DNA of 64,000 nt from Acheta domesticus (Eukaryota; Arthropoda; Insecta; Orthoptera; Gryllidae), in the NCBI GenBank assembly GCA_031308135.1, contig JAHLJT010000631.1:173249282-173313281 (forward strand), read 5' to 3'. Below are positions 53,568-64,000 of this stretch, in pieces. The notes under the pieces are model-generated. The model worked only from the letters and a program-made list of their open reading frames with translations, was not told where the DNA came from and ran no database searches. Numbering within the stretch: position 1 is the first letter of the stretch; each line of letters begins with the position of its first letter. The position numbers and the translations under genes were made by a program.

Positions 53568-54024
53568 ACAACACTAATAATAACAATAATAACAGCAATT
53601 ACATATGATTTAAATATTAAAATTTGGGTTTTCCTAGGTTGGTTAAGTTACTTGGAACGCTTCCTTGTAAGGCAGTATGCAGGATGTTTTGGAATGAAGA
53701 TTAGAAACTACTAAGGCAAGTAAACACAAAAATTATAACTTTTTGCCAAAGAACATGTAGTGAGAAATTTCATAAAATTAACCTATTAAGTCTCAATGAT
53801 GCACTAACGCAACATTTAATATAGTATATATTAGAAAAATGATTCAATATAAATTTCTTCTGTATGACTATCACACTAAGAAGAAATGTTATTTGAACAG
53901 CTTTTGCCCTTTTCATTCATATCCGAGTGTAACTTGGCATCGTTGAATTTTGAAACTTTGACGTAATGTAATGGATTGAGCTACTGATATTCAATTTTTA
54001 ATTAAATTATTAAACAATTATTTT
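53568..54024. other. Unassigned AT-rich DNA
   Basis: Nothing recognised. Confidence 0.4.
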
Positions 54025-54710
<686 letters not shown>

Positions 54711-54999
54711 CAGGAATAACAAATATACAGAAAATTAATATAGAAAAATCAATGTTTGTTGGTTCGTGCTTAATGTACTGCCGTACCATGCATCCAATTG
54801 TGATAAAAATGTGTCAATTGCTTGCTTATTGCTCGCACGTGTGGGAAGAACATAGGCATAGTAGTATTATTGTAACTCCACTAGATAATGCTACAGAACA
54901 TGATGGCGCTTCCGTTAATTGTAATTCCCAATTCATGTGAGCTTCATTGTTGCTGTGCGTTGCTGTGTGCCCATGCAGCGAGGTTGAGGAGAACACGAG
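54711..54999. other. Unassigned DNA
   Basis: A 62-codon frame with nothing recognisable. Confidence 0.35.
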
Positions 55000-55290
55000 G
55001 AGCAGGCACCACAAGTTGATGAGTGGAGAGAGAAAAAGAGAAAGAGGGACAAAGAGAGGGGGGAAATGAGAAAGCGAACGAGTGAGGAAAAAACAGAGAG
55101 GCAAAATAGAGAGAGTGGACATAGAGATGGAGGGAAAATGTAGAGGGAAAACAGAATGGAAAAAGAGAGGGAAAGAAGAGACACAGGTGGAAAAGAGAGA
55201 AAGAGAGTGGAGAAAATGGGAGGAGAAAAATGACAGAGGGAGGGAGAGATGAGAAAAAAAAGAGGGGAATTTAAGAGAGGGGAGAGGAAT
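55000..55290 (+). repeat. Degenerate purine (GAGA) tract
   Basis: Plus strand almost free of pyrimidines for long stretches, made of irregular AGAGAGAAAAAGAG-type words. Minus-strand Ser/Leu/Phe-rich frames are artefacts. Confidence 0.85.
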
Positions 55291-55689
55291 ATTTCCTCTA
55301 TTATTACTTCTGCAATTTCATCAATTATTACAGCAATGTGCCGAGTACCAGCTAGTACTGTATATTACTCGACAAACTTGCTTGAACCTTCTTTTATTGT
55401 TTCAAAATATTTATTATGTAGGCAAGTCCTTATATAGTTTATTGATAATTATAATGATGTGGCATATAAGTAACATTGGGATTAGTAAGTATATGATACA
55501 CACGTTAGAACAAATGCAATTGGCATGTAAACATTTAATAATAGACATGTAACTACTGTTTCATATATCCACTCCTGATGTAATTATCCTATCTTGGAGA
55601 CTGTGTCTTATCGTGCATTATTGCATCAATGTATAAGCATTTCTTCAAGCATAATTACGTAATTTCTACAAAAATTTTGCTTATTTCAG
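55291..55689. other. Unassigned AT-rich DNA
   Basis: Ends in a good acceptor-like pyrimidine tract, TTTTGCTTATTTCAG. Confidence 0.35.
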
Positions 55690-55930
55690 GAATGATAGAA
55701 GAAAATAAAGGCCTCTATCAACTGCTGAACTTATTCATGGAGGAAGATGTTGACCTTATTTCCGCAAATATGATTGATGCTGTGCACATTCCTTCTTGTG
55801 ACGATGAAATGACAGGAAAATATGGATTATCTTCTGGAGGTAAAAGAAGTAGATGGAAAATTGATTGACAGTGCAATTGTCAACTCGTGGAAAATATATA
55901 ATACTGCGAATGAAGAAAAGATATCACAAC
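55690..55930 (+). pseudogene. Exon-like coding relic, frameshifted, unidentified
   Basis: Directly after TTTTGCTTATTTCAG a frame reads MIEENKGLYQLLNLFMEEDV, DLISANMIDAVHIPSCDDEM, then TGKYGL. A one-step change of frame at about 55830 continues LEVKEVDGKLIDSAIVNSWK and then IYNTANEEKISQL before a stop. The composition is that of real protein in both frames. A GGAG/GTAAAA donor-like site lies at the frame change, so either the exon ends there or the exon is a pseudogene. Family not recognised. Confidence 0.35.
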
Positions 55931-56114
55931 TATAATTCTGCCCTCACTTAGCCATGACTAATGAAATCTGAAGACAGTGCTAAAGGAAGAGAATGCAATA
56001 ATGAGTAAATGAATACACAGGAGACTGAAAAATCCCATTCTGGTTGACCCACACACACTTCTCTACCTAAAAAATTATGTTACGATGATATATGGATACT
56101 GACAGAGGTGCCCC
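55931..56114. other. Unassigned DNA
   Basis: Nothing recognised before the SINE-A copy. Confidence 0.4.
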
Positions 56115-56650
56115 AGGGCATAAAGCTTTCACTGCAGTGCCTCTGACAGTGAGGTCCCAGTGTTTGAGCCCTGACAATCACAGTATTTCCGATCCATGCT
56201 ACATAGCTTGGTTGAGTTCAGCCGCCGTATGGAGAAAAATTCTTGCGGCTGGCTGTTCTCATCAGTGATTTTCCTTGGTTTAATCTGATCACTACCAGGA
56301 AAATGCCAGAGCAGTACCCCAACAATCAGGCCATCAGCAACTATCATTCCTTTCTCATTCCTTTGACCTATCCTCACCCATTACTTGCACTTACACTTAC
56401 TTGCACTACTATACCACACTTGCCAGAAGACCTCACAGGAGCTTAGAGCTGGTCCTGGCTAAGGTGGTGCCTTGCTAGTGGGAGATACCTGCTTGAGAAA
56501 AAATCCCACAAGCTGACAGGTGAGTCAGAGTTGGATCTCGCCTTCCAATAGGGGAAAATTATCGCCACCTACCTCGCTAAAAAAATGCACTACATTTACA
56601 AGACTAATAAACTTAGCAGTAGATGCATCCGGAATCATCAATCAATCATG
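56115..56650 (+). mobile_element. SINE-A, near full-length, plus orientation
   Basis: The head holds GCAGTGCCTCTGACAGTGAG and B-box-like CAGTGTTTGAGCCCTGAC. The body has GAGTTCAGCCGCCGTATGGA, CAGAGCAGTACCCCAACAAT, CACAGGAGCTTAGAGCTGGT and TGCACTACATTTACAAGACT. It ends GATGCATCCGGAATC with CATCAATCAATC. Its CpG sites are largely converted to TG/CA compared with other copies, a sign of age and methylation decay. Confidence 0.85.
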
Positions 56651-56892
56651 ATGTAGAGCATGTGATTGGTTATAAAGGGAGAAACCTAAGCGAGGAGGAA
56701 CAGATTGTGCAAAAGCACTAAAAATACAAATGAAAAGAAATGCAATGTTCATCTCCATTCAAGAAATGCAATGTTCATCTCCACGTTTTCAGTAGTCTCA
56801 TGTCAAGATGAAATAACATTTTTTAAGATTCCTAAGCAGTATTTACAACTTTTGTTGCACATTGACTATTGGGTTAAAAAAATTATAAATTA
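56651..56892. other. Unassigned DNA
   Basis: Contains a direct repeat of GAAATGCAATGTTCATCTCCA at 56738-56758 and 56764-56784 in tandem. Otherwise nothing. Confidence 0.5.
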
Positions 56893-56981
56893 ATTTTTTA
56901 CCCTTTCTAGTGTAATATTAGAGTAAATTCATAATTTTTTTTTTAATATTATTATTTCACTGCTTGGTCCTTAATGGGTTA
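56893..56981 (-). mobile_element. piggyBac-like MITE end
   Basis: Plus-strand CTTGGTCCTTAATGGGTTAA gives, on the minus strand, TTAA then CCCATTAAGGACCAAG. Inward, TTCTAGTGTAATATTAGAGT is the exact complement of sequence in the 49584-49760 element. Only one end is preserved. Confidence 0.6.
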
Positions 56982-58016
56982 AGTTGCACAGGCAACATTT
57001 TCCCCTGACATTTAGGCATCTTCTCGCAGGTCTCATTCTAAAGTAGTCAAGATTTCATGTACCTGCCAACATATTGCTTAAAGAGGTTGCCTAAATAACA
57101 GTGGCAATGTCACATTTATAAATGCATGTAACTCCATTGTGTGCAATTTCCCCATGGCAAAAAGTTATCTTAAACTGATGTTACTGTTTCATGAAATTAA
57201 CAATAAAAACACAAAAATCCTTCTACTTCAGACAATCAAAAGATAATTCATGATAATTAAAGGGTAATCGCTGAAACATTACATACAAAAACACCAGAGA
57301 CCATTAATTCAATGTTAGAATCTAATCTTTTCACTAACTCTTATGATATAATTTGTCATAACATCTAGAGAGCATAAAATGTATAGATTTTATGTTTGTT
57401 TCGGTTTTTGCTGTTACAATTTTATTGGTGTACTTATGTTTAAATCTGTTCTTTCCCCTTCCACATTTAATTTTTTACTGGTTTTCATTGTTATATTATA
57501 TTCAAAATAATGAAGTCTTTTTTATGTTAATCAGCTCCCTTTCTGCCCAGACTTGCCTCTCTCCCTCTGTACAGTGAGGGTGATTGCTCTTATAATGGGA
57601 ACTTTTCCCATTATAGATTATGAAATTTATCATTTGTTTAAAAACATTTTTAAATGTTTTACAATACGTTATGAGCTTATTTAAAGATGATTTGATAAGT
57701 TCTCTCCCTATCTAATTTATATTTTGTACTTATTGCTTACATTTTTTATTTAAACTCTAACTTGAATGATTTTCAATCTGTTTTTTATTACTTATTTTAA
57801 AATTTGTATTCATTATCTTTCAAAAAGTTTATCATTTTTACTTTCAGATGAAAACATATCCAATAATTAATTTATGTAAACTCCTGATGATGCGAGTAAC
57901 TTACATGAGAAACGTCATGAAAATTGCCATTCAATGGTCTAAAATTTAAGGATATTTGTTTTTATTGTAAAAAAGTTATCATTTTTGACCTCTCTACATG
58001 CCCTAGAAGTTCATAA
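56982..58016. other. Unassigned AT-rich DNA
   Basis: No gene. A hairpin at 57591-57615 has its own entry. Confidence 0.4.
57591..57615. repeat. Tight hairpin, 11 bp perfect arms
   Basis: TATAATGGGAA, a three-base loop, then TTCCCATTATA. A T-poor, GAGGG-containing stretch precedes it. Could act as an RNA stem if transcribed. Confidence 0.8.
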
Positions 58017-58496
58017 ATGCGGCTCCACACAATCGGCATTCGCCAAGCAGCAAACTACAATAATTCGCCATCGACATTCACTAGCAGAATACACCATAAT
58101 AATTTTTTCTTTGCACTGTGCTATAGAAGGCAAGTTCAATATTCATTACAAGTAATCCATAATAGCTTACATTCTTGCATTGTATATACATTGCACAAAA
58201 AAGTCAAGGGGTCAAGTAACGTTAGGATTAGAATACAAATTACATCTTTAGCAACTGTTCTACTAAAAATATTTTTAGAGACAAAGTCATTACTACCATT
58301 TGCACGGACTATTCCATTCATAAAATTTCAACCAACAACTGGCCACAATTTGCATGATACAAATCAATCAGAAACAAATTACGCAAAATCATCACTTTTT
58401 CATTCCATATACTCAAAAATGGGGTTTATTGCTGCAGCTATTTTATTTACAAAAATAGCTTACATAATTTTTATGATAACTACACATAGTATTTAA
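58017..58496 (+). CDS. Open frame of 159 codons, unidentified, doubtful
   Basis: The longest uninterrupted ATG frame in AT-rich DNA in this window. The peptide is rich in Ile, Ser, Thr, His and Asn with no recognised domain, and ends with a hydrophobic stretch (MGFIAAAILFTKIAYIIFMI) that could span a membrane. There is no Cys pattern, signal peptide or promoter evidence. In DNA this AT-rich a chance frame of this size is unlikely but possible. It might be a lineage-specific gene or part of a 3' UTR. Confidence 0.2.
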   Translation: MRLHTIGIRQAANYNNSPSTFTSRIHHNNFFFALCYRRQVQYSLQVIHNSLHSCIVYTLHKKVKGSSNVRIRIQITSLATVLLKIFLETKSLLPFARTIPFIKFQPTTGHNLHDTNQSETNYAKSSLFHSIYSKMGFIAAAILFTKIAYIIFMITTHSI

Positions 58497-60328
58497 CGGA
58501 CTGTCACTATATCTTACTACTGTGTCACATCATTCTTTCTTTCCGCTAGGGTTCCAGTTTGCATTTAATGCACATTTTTTTATATGAGGGGCTGTTTCCC
58601 CACTTTTTTCCTGTTTAATTGTTGCATTTCAATTTCCCTGTGTTCTCAAAAATCAGTCACCCTGTATCAGGAGGAAGGTGTGACAATGTCTCAAAAGCAC
58701 TGGATAGGTAACTCGACCAATAGCAGAACCACATTTTAAGTTCGACAGCAATACTGCAATCTCTTGGAAGCTTCACAAGCAAATCAGCTAACAGTAAACC
58801 AGAGGACTGTTGGAAGGCACTTCTTTCAGTCTTATTTTCCCAGTTGTTTAGAAAGAAAGCCTTGTGAAACATTGGTAATCAAAAGATTGAACTAGTACAT
58901 AGAGACATACGTCTACTATCCATGGAAAATACAAAGGAAGAGAAGTTGCTTTGGCCTTTCTGCAAACACACTTTTCGTTACAAAGCTCATTGGTGCAGCA
59001 ACAAACTTATTTATATCATCAAGTATTTGTTTTTATTATTGACCAAAGAAGCAACCAATAACTAATTTTTGGTATCACAGAAGCACATGAAACTGGGTAG
59101 AAATACATATAAATTCTATTCTATTCTTACTCCAATTATAGTTTCTACTTCTGTGCAAACAGCTAGCTTTAACAATGGAAAATATACAAGATTTGCCTTT
59201 CAAAGATGCATATTCTTTCACTGTATACAGATCTGGCAGTCCACTGAACTTTAACCGTCTACTAAATTAGAGGAATTTTGTGGAATCTTATCCACTATAT
59301 CAGAGTATAAGAATCTCAAATCAAATCACAAGCAAAACTTGAAGAAAATAATAAGCATCACTAAAACTACCCCACAAAACGCATACAAAATTATTTACAA
59401 ATATAATGTAGGTTTAATAAATTTTAATTTTCAAAGTGGGTATATTCCACATTCTTCATACCCGTGTGCCTAGGGGCAAGACAATGATAGGTGCTACTCC
59501 AACCAGTTTCTGGATTAAGCCATGATCATATTATTCCCTTCTTTGATTATCCATCTACATACTCAGTTTGGTCACATCTTCCATACATACAGAATATTTA
59601 GAATCAGCTGAAAATACATCTCTGATTGGATTATGGGCAAGAGTGGGTAAGAGCCATTCTAATTTTGAAAATGGCACTTAGAAAGGTTGTGTTCGCTGGT
59701 GGAATTGTGTGTGCAAATAATCTTGATAAGTCTTAAGATTTAGAAGTGGAAACAACTATCTCTAAAAGTATTCAATATGCTAGAGAAGAGGTCAAATAAG
59801 ACTCTTGAGTTAAGTTAACACAGTGGACTAATACAGGCCTCTCAGAGATAGTTGAAGTAAAGAATAGTCAAACCGTCAGTTATGGGGTTCAAAACAGTGA
59901 GTAAATAGTGTAGGAAAACACAAAATAAATTTTAAAGAAGTAATATTAATGACCAAAGAAAATAAGAGTTTGTAAGTATGTTAATTTCAATATTTCTTAG
60001 TATTAATCCTTTATAATAACAAAAATGTTCCAAAATTATTTATTAAAAATACACAAGATCATTTTCATATCAGAGTAGCTAGTTTCAAACTCAGCAATAT
60101 ACATTTTTCTCAAAATGTAGCTATTAGTACTTGGTCAGTTTTGGCTTTGGAACCTCAGACAAGACAATAGAGGAAAACAAAAATAGTCCAACAAAACATC
60201 TTAAGATAGCACTGCAATTGGAAATGCTCACATTGAATCTATTCCATTCTATGAGTTTTCCTGTACAAGGAGGCAGCAGAAAGAAGGGAGAAAGAATCTG
60301 GGTTGCAAATTTTCCAGTTACTTCAAAA
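58497..60328. other. Unassigned AT-rich DNA downstream of the Siva-like gene
   Basis: No coding feature. Minus-strand frames 58657-58872 and 60124-60399 are unremarkable; the second overlaps the predicted 3' UTR of the gene. Confidence 0.4.
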
Positions 60329-60334
60329 TTTATT
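60329..60334 (-). terminator. Candidate polyadenylation signal of the Siva-like gene
   Basis: AATAAA on the minus strand, about 245 bases after the proposed stop codon. I found no closer AATAAA, though I read this by eye. Confidence 0.4.
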
Positions 60335-60575
60335 TTATGTTGAGAAGTGCTCGGAAGAAAATAATGCTCCAGTTTTCGCTCACACTTACAGAAAAACATT
60401 CTGCTCTTCTTTCAATACAACTTCAAGCCTCCTTCATTTGACTTGTGTGTTTAACAAATACAATACCAAAGAACCCAGACTGAGTATAGGGTTGGGGGAA
60501 AAAAAGAAAAAATCCCAAAAAATCTACATGCTTTGCTAGATGTGCATCTAATGAAAGTATTCAGTAGATATTCTG

Positions 60576-62287
60576 TTAGCTGAATATGATAAAGTAAAAA
60601 GCTACTGCAAGCACATCTGCATATAAAGTTATTGCATTACATCTGCAGCAAACTTCATCAAAATCAAAACTTTTCACAACTACAGTTAAGAACTTTTTAT
60701 TTATCAATGTTGAAAGTGGTTGAGATCATGTCTACATGGCCTCAACACAAAGCAAAAAGAGAAGTAGGATGCAATATTGTATCCTGCCTCCAAGGACTTC
60801 TTTTGATGTGTGAAAATCATGTAAAGTTTCTGTATATATTCAAAAACAAGTATTCAGGACAAAACTAAAATATTGTAATTTTTAATAACCTTTGTCAGGG
60901 ATGGGGACACTCAGTCATGTCACCAACAGGTCAAACATCCTTTGATTCAAATTATACTTTAATTAAAAAAACAATTAAGTAGATGAGATTTCAAATTTGG
61001 ATAAATTTACCCCAAAATTCAAAATAATTATGTACTCAGAGCTGTAAGATGAAATCCTGTTTAGAATATTAGGGGGGTTTTTCTTGGTTCCCAAATGTAC
61101 AACTTTCTTGCCCATTAGCAAACCAAAAACAATATTAAAAGCGTGTTTAATTTCAATAGAAATAAACATCTTTACAGCAAATCTTATTTGTTTTTATTAA
61201 TATATCTACCTTGAATTGTATAACTGAGAATTTTGGGGGCAATATAATGGATAAGAACCTTTTGCCCAAAAGGTGCACTGTTATACTTAAATATTAATAT
61301 CTGAGACACCTGATAAACTTTCACCTACACTTTGATCAAATGAAGGTCAAAGCTATATTTATTACAGTAAAGACATCTTTGAGTTCAATTGTTTTAACCC
61401 AGGATTCATAGACAACAATAAACTTTGTTTTGTGTCTACTTAAAACCTACTTTGTGGTGCTCACCGTTGTCTAGCCTTAAGATAGAACTGACACTGAACC
61501 CAAGTTGTGACATTAGTAACAATGAAACAGGATTTCACTTTCCAGTTTATTATGTGAAGAAAAACAAAGGTTATTCTCATGTCTCTTTTTCGGAACCTTG
61601 CTCATGATCAAAGTGCCTTTTATGAAATCATCCAATTATATCTTTAAAAAAAAATTAGAAGAATAAGATACTCGTACATACATTTTCCATACTTACGTCT
61701 TAAGAATGCAGTGGGTGCAAAAATTATCCATACACTTTGTACATGCATACATGCAATTGGGACACAAGCGACGATCGCAAAAGTCACATGAGACAGAAGA
61801 ACAAAGTTTCACTGGTGTCTTGCAAGAATCACATTCACTCAATGGCTGGGACTGCAAAGTAAGGCTCCAATTAACGTCGAGAACTTCCATCACTTGCCAC
61901 CACAAATTAATTTTAAAAAAGCTAACAAAAATACTTACCAAAAGTATACCTGATGATTGTAACTGACCGTTACTTTTAAGGAACATTTGTTTGTACAACT
62001 TGCTATTAGAGTTTGTAGCACATTCTTCGCTATTTTCAACTGAATTACTTACATTTCTCGCTCTTCTGAACAGGAGATCCATTGTTCTTTCTGGAAATAA
62101 AGAGGGCTATTCAAACGTTCGATAATTAGTATTAAATAACAATTTCTTATAAAAGCAGATATAAGTTACCATATACTGTTTTCATATTATGTTCCTCCAT
62201 CACTCCAGAATTGATCTCCTTCTCTCCAACGTGTATTTTACATTGTGGCAGTAGATCGTAGTCAAATGGGCACTCTCGTTTGGGCAT
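60576..62287 (-). CDS. SIVA1: Siva-like apoptosis regulator (four exons, 172 aa)
   Basis: Exons on the minus strand: 62287-62170, 62090-61939, 61851-61697 and 60669-60576 (518 intervening-free phase; 519 nt including stop, 172 residues; human Siva-1 is 175). Donors are GTAACT, GTAAGT and GTAAGT; the first three exons join with clean AG acceptors, and intron phases are 1, 0 and 2. The protein starts MPKRECPFDYDLLPQCKIHV, matching the Siva MPKR-CPF opening. Residues 39-48 (YERTMDLLFR) match its VFEKTKRLLF block. Six CxxC pairs (97/100, 112/115, 120/123, 127/130, 135/138, 149/152) match the zinc-binding C-terminal region. Exon 4 is chosen because it is in phase and supplies the sixth pair after DFDEV; its acceptor (GTTGTGAAAAG) has a weak pyrimidine tract. 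In vertebrates Siva binds TNF-family receptor tails and promotes apoptosis; the role in this animal is inferred. The 20-residue hydrophobic C-terminal extension is unusual. Confidence 0.85.
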
Positions 62288-62490
62288 ATTTGAAAATTTT
62301 GCGGAAAACACAAATCACCACGTTGAGAATTGCAATATATGCCGCAACTAATCGACTAATATAGTTACATTCTTCAGGAAAACACAACACTCACTTCTGT
62401 TTCTTCAGAACCAAATCATCTCAAGACCAAGATTGTCGCTCTTTGACAGAGCCATTCCCGCTCATTCCTGCGGCTCGCCATTATATTTCA
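62288..62490 (-). promoter_or_regulatory. 5' leader and promoter region of the Siva-like gene
   Basis: Sequence upstream of the ATG on the minus strand. No clear TATA box is seen. A GC-richer patch at 62440-62480 (GCCGCAGGAATGAGCGGGAA on the minus strand) stands out and may lie near the transcription start. Start context is TTCAAATATGC. Boundaries are inferred. Confidence 0.35.
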
Positions 62491-63174
62491 TTTTAACCAA
62501 CCTTAGCACAGTATTAAAGAAAGAACTCTTCGAAAAAATTATTAATCATAGCTCTATTTCAAAACACCCTTCAAAACACCGTAGTTAAACGCTATTATAT
62601 CACATATATAATGCAAATTCTTTTAATTAATTACTGAATTCCATCAACGCAATTTATTTCCTAATTACATTTTTGTCTGTGTGGTTGGTTAGATGTGTGA
62701 CATTGAAAGAACGTGCAATGAAACAGATCCCATAGCACAGAAATTACCATACTTGCGGCAAATTTAACTACTGGTTTTACATTTCTTGTATTAATTACAA
62801 TGTTTACGTAATATTATAATATTGCAACTTCTATAGTACTAAACTTCACCCTCTTTAAGAACTCTTTCTGATTCTGAGGAACTACAACATTTACTGAAAT
62901 TCCAGGAACTAAATAAATCTATTATTAGTGTTTATTATTAGTTTACGTTGTATGTTTATTATTTTTACTTAAAAGTTAAATAGTTGTGCTACAACAGCAC
63001 GTACGTTCTCACGTTATTGGAAACAGCTACATTATATTGAAATATTGCGATTTCTGCGCTATTATTAACACCTCAGCTACTACTTGAAAACGTCCTATTC
63101 AACAATTCAAACAAAGCTCCTGTGATGCATAAAGGCATTCTTTTCGATAGTCAGGAGCACCAATAATTTCTTAC
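62491..63174. other. Unassigned AT-rich DNA
   Basis: No gene or repeat family recognised. Confidence 0.4.
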
Positions 63175-63239
63175 TTTTCCTTGTGATATTTCCTTCCTCT
63201 TCCTTGCCCTATCCTCACCCTTTACTTACTTACTTACTT

Positions 63240-63320
<81 letters not shown>

Positions 63321-63550
63321 CACTGCATTATCACATATGTCAAGAGACCGGTCGAGAACTTAAATACACCGTGTCCCGGCTGGGGCGGTGCTTCGTTGGT
63401 GGGAGATACCTGTTTGGATAAACCCCCATGAGCCGACAGATCTCTCCATCCAGCGGGGAAATATCACCACTACCTCCCGAGGAAAAACATGCATTACACT
63501 TACGGGACTAATGACCGTAGCAGTTGACGCGCCCGGAATCATTGACAATC
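63175..63550 (+). mobile_element. SINE-A, plus orientation, 5'-truncated, with internal CA expansion
   Basis: Begins within the body at TTTCCTTCCTCTTCCTTGCC and CTATCCTCACCCTTTACTTA, then an 78-base (CA)n tract, then GTCAAGAGACCGGTCGAGAA, CGGCTGGGGCGGTGCTTCGT and GTTGACGCGCCCGGAATC, ending with CAATCAATTG. In other copies the CA-rich position is only a short CACACACACTTACAC-like run, so the microsatellite arose inside the SINE. Confidence 0.85.
63241..63318. repeat. (CA)n microsatellite inside SINE-A
   Basis: About 39 CA units with one AA interruption. Confidence 0.95.
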
Positions 63551-63824
63551 AATTGAACCCTTAATTATTTCACTGAAATGAGGCTTCTGTATTATTATAG
63601 AAGAGAAAAACTTTTTATTCATACGAACATTTTCGGAAAAACAATTTCCGTCGTTTTGAAGAAAATTTCGTCAAAGTTTTTCTGGAAATGTGCCTTTTGA
63701 ATCTTATTTACACTCGAAAACTTATCACATCGACATTCTTCGTAGAGGTCATTTGTAGCACTTATGTTCACATCTACATTTAAGTATAAAATACACATAT
63801 AATGAAAATAGTAACGGTGTACGA
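63551..63824. other. Unassigned AT-rich DNA
   Basis: Nothing recognised. Confidence 0.4.
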
Positions 63825-64000
63825 AATAACTAAAATAAAATACTTAAGCGTAATTTTTACTTTCTTGTTCACTCTTTCCCAGTTTACAGAAAGGATTGTA
63901 ATGCTGCGGGGGGGAAATTGCGAATTTTCGACACAATAGCACTTATTGTCGGACCCTGGTAATGAAAAAGAGGATAAAACTTGTTCATTTACACACACAC
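63825..64000 (-). mobile_element. DT1 repeat family, copy D (runs off the window end)
   Basis: The reverse complement reads AACAAGTTTTATCCTCTTTT, then TCATTACCAGGGTCCGACAA, GTCGAAAATTCGCAATTTCC and CCGCAGCATTACAATCC. This aligns with copy A at the start of the window and copies B and C. Minus orientation; truncated by the window edge. Confidence 0.6.

Noticed and set aside
54826..55184. Ser/Leu/Phe-rich minus frames of 83-98 codons
   Set aside because: Reverse strand of a purine-rich tract, with no domain.

Overview
The window is a piece of a large, AT-rich, repeat-dense animal nuclear genome, almost certainly an insect. The evidence is one multi-exon gene with GT-AG introns (Siva family), an R4/Dong-type retrotransposon flanked by (TAA)n, several tRNA-headed SINE families, many short inverted-repeat DNA elements (hAT-, piggyBac-, Tigger- and foldback-like), and long microsatellites. 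The repeat load and loose gene spacing suggest a large-genome insect, perhaps hemimetabolous, but that is inference; I cannot name the species. Nothing bacterial or plasmid-like is present: no operons, CRISPR array or intact tRNA/rRNA gene.

One protein-coding gene can be defended in full. It is on the minus strand at 62287-60576, has four exons, and encodes a 172-residue Siva-like protein with the N-terminal MPKR-CPF motif and six CxxC pairs. All four exons join in phase. Three other stretches look exon-like or protein-derived but are unassigned (46668-46880 minus, 55690-55930 plus, 22332-22634 minus).

Transposon-derived coding relics: a 5'-truncated R4/Dong-like LINE (4999-6590) with reverse-transcriptase C-terminus, CCHC knuckle and PD-D restriction-like endonuclease; a LINE ORF1/endonuclease fragment (49834-50426); a LINE reverse-transcriptase C-terminal fragment (51165-51404, minus); and a decayed Tigger/pogo-like transposase tail with its terminal repeat (52487-53300, minus).

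Interspersed repeats: one ~530 bp tRNA-headed SINE family (called SINE-A here) occurs eight times. One copy is split by a second SINE with target duplications, and another has its internal CA-rich tract expanded to a microsatellite. A second family (called DT1 here) has four copies, including one at each window edge and one with intact terminal inverted repeats (7729-8004). A diverged ~300 bp tandem repeat occurs at two loci 39 kb apart (8.1-8.9 kb and 47.3-48.3 kb), in opposite orientation, each time within about 150 bp of a DT1 copy. The 42.5-44.9 kb region looks like three nested inverted-repeat elements, the innermost a 493 bp hAT-like element with an 8 bp target duplication. A 541 bp foldback element lies at 12527-13067.

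GC/CpG-rich islands at 840-975, 9340-9440, 11330-11610, 28780-29090 and, more weakly, 41283-41595 contrast sharply with the AT-rich background. They may be promoters or first exons, but no protein family is recognisable in them. The rest, especially 14.4-18.1, 26.6-28.7, 29.1-34.3 and 38.2-42.4 kb, is AT-rich intergenic or intronic DNA with no supported gene.
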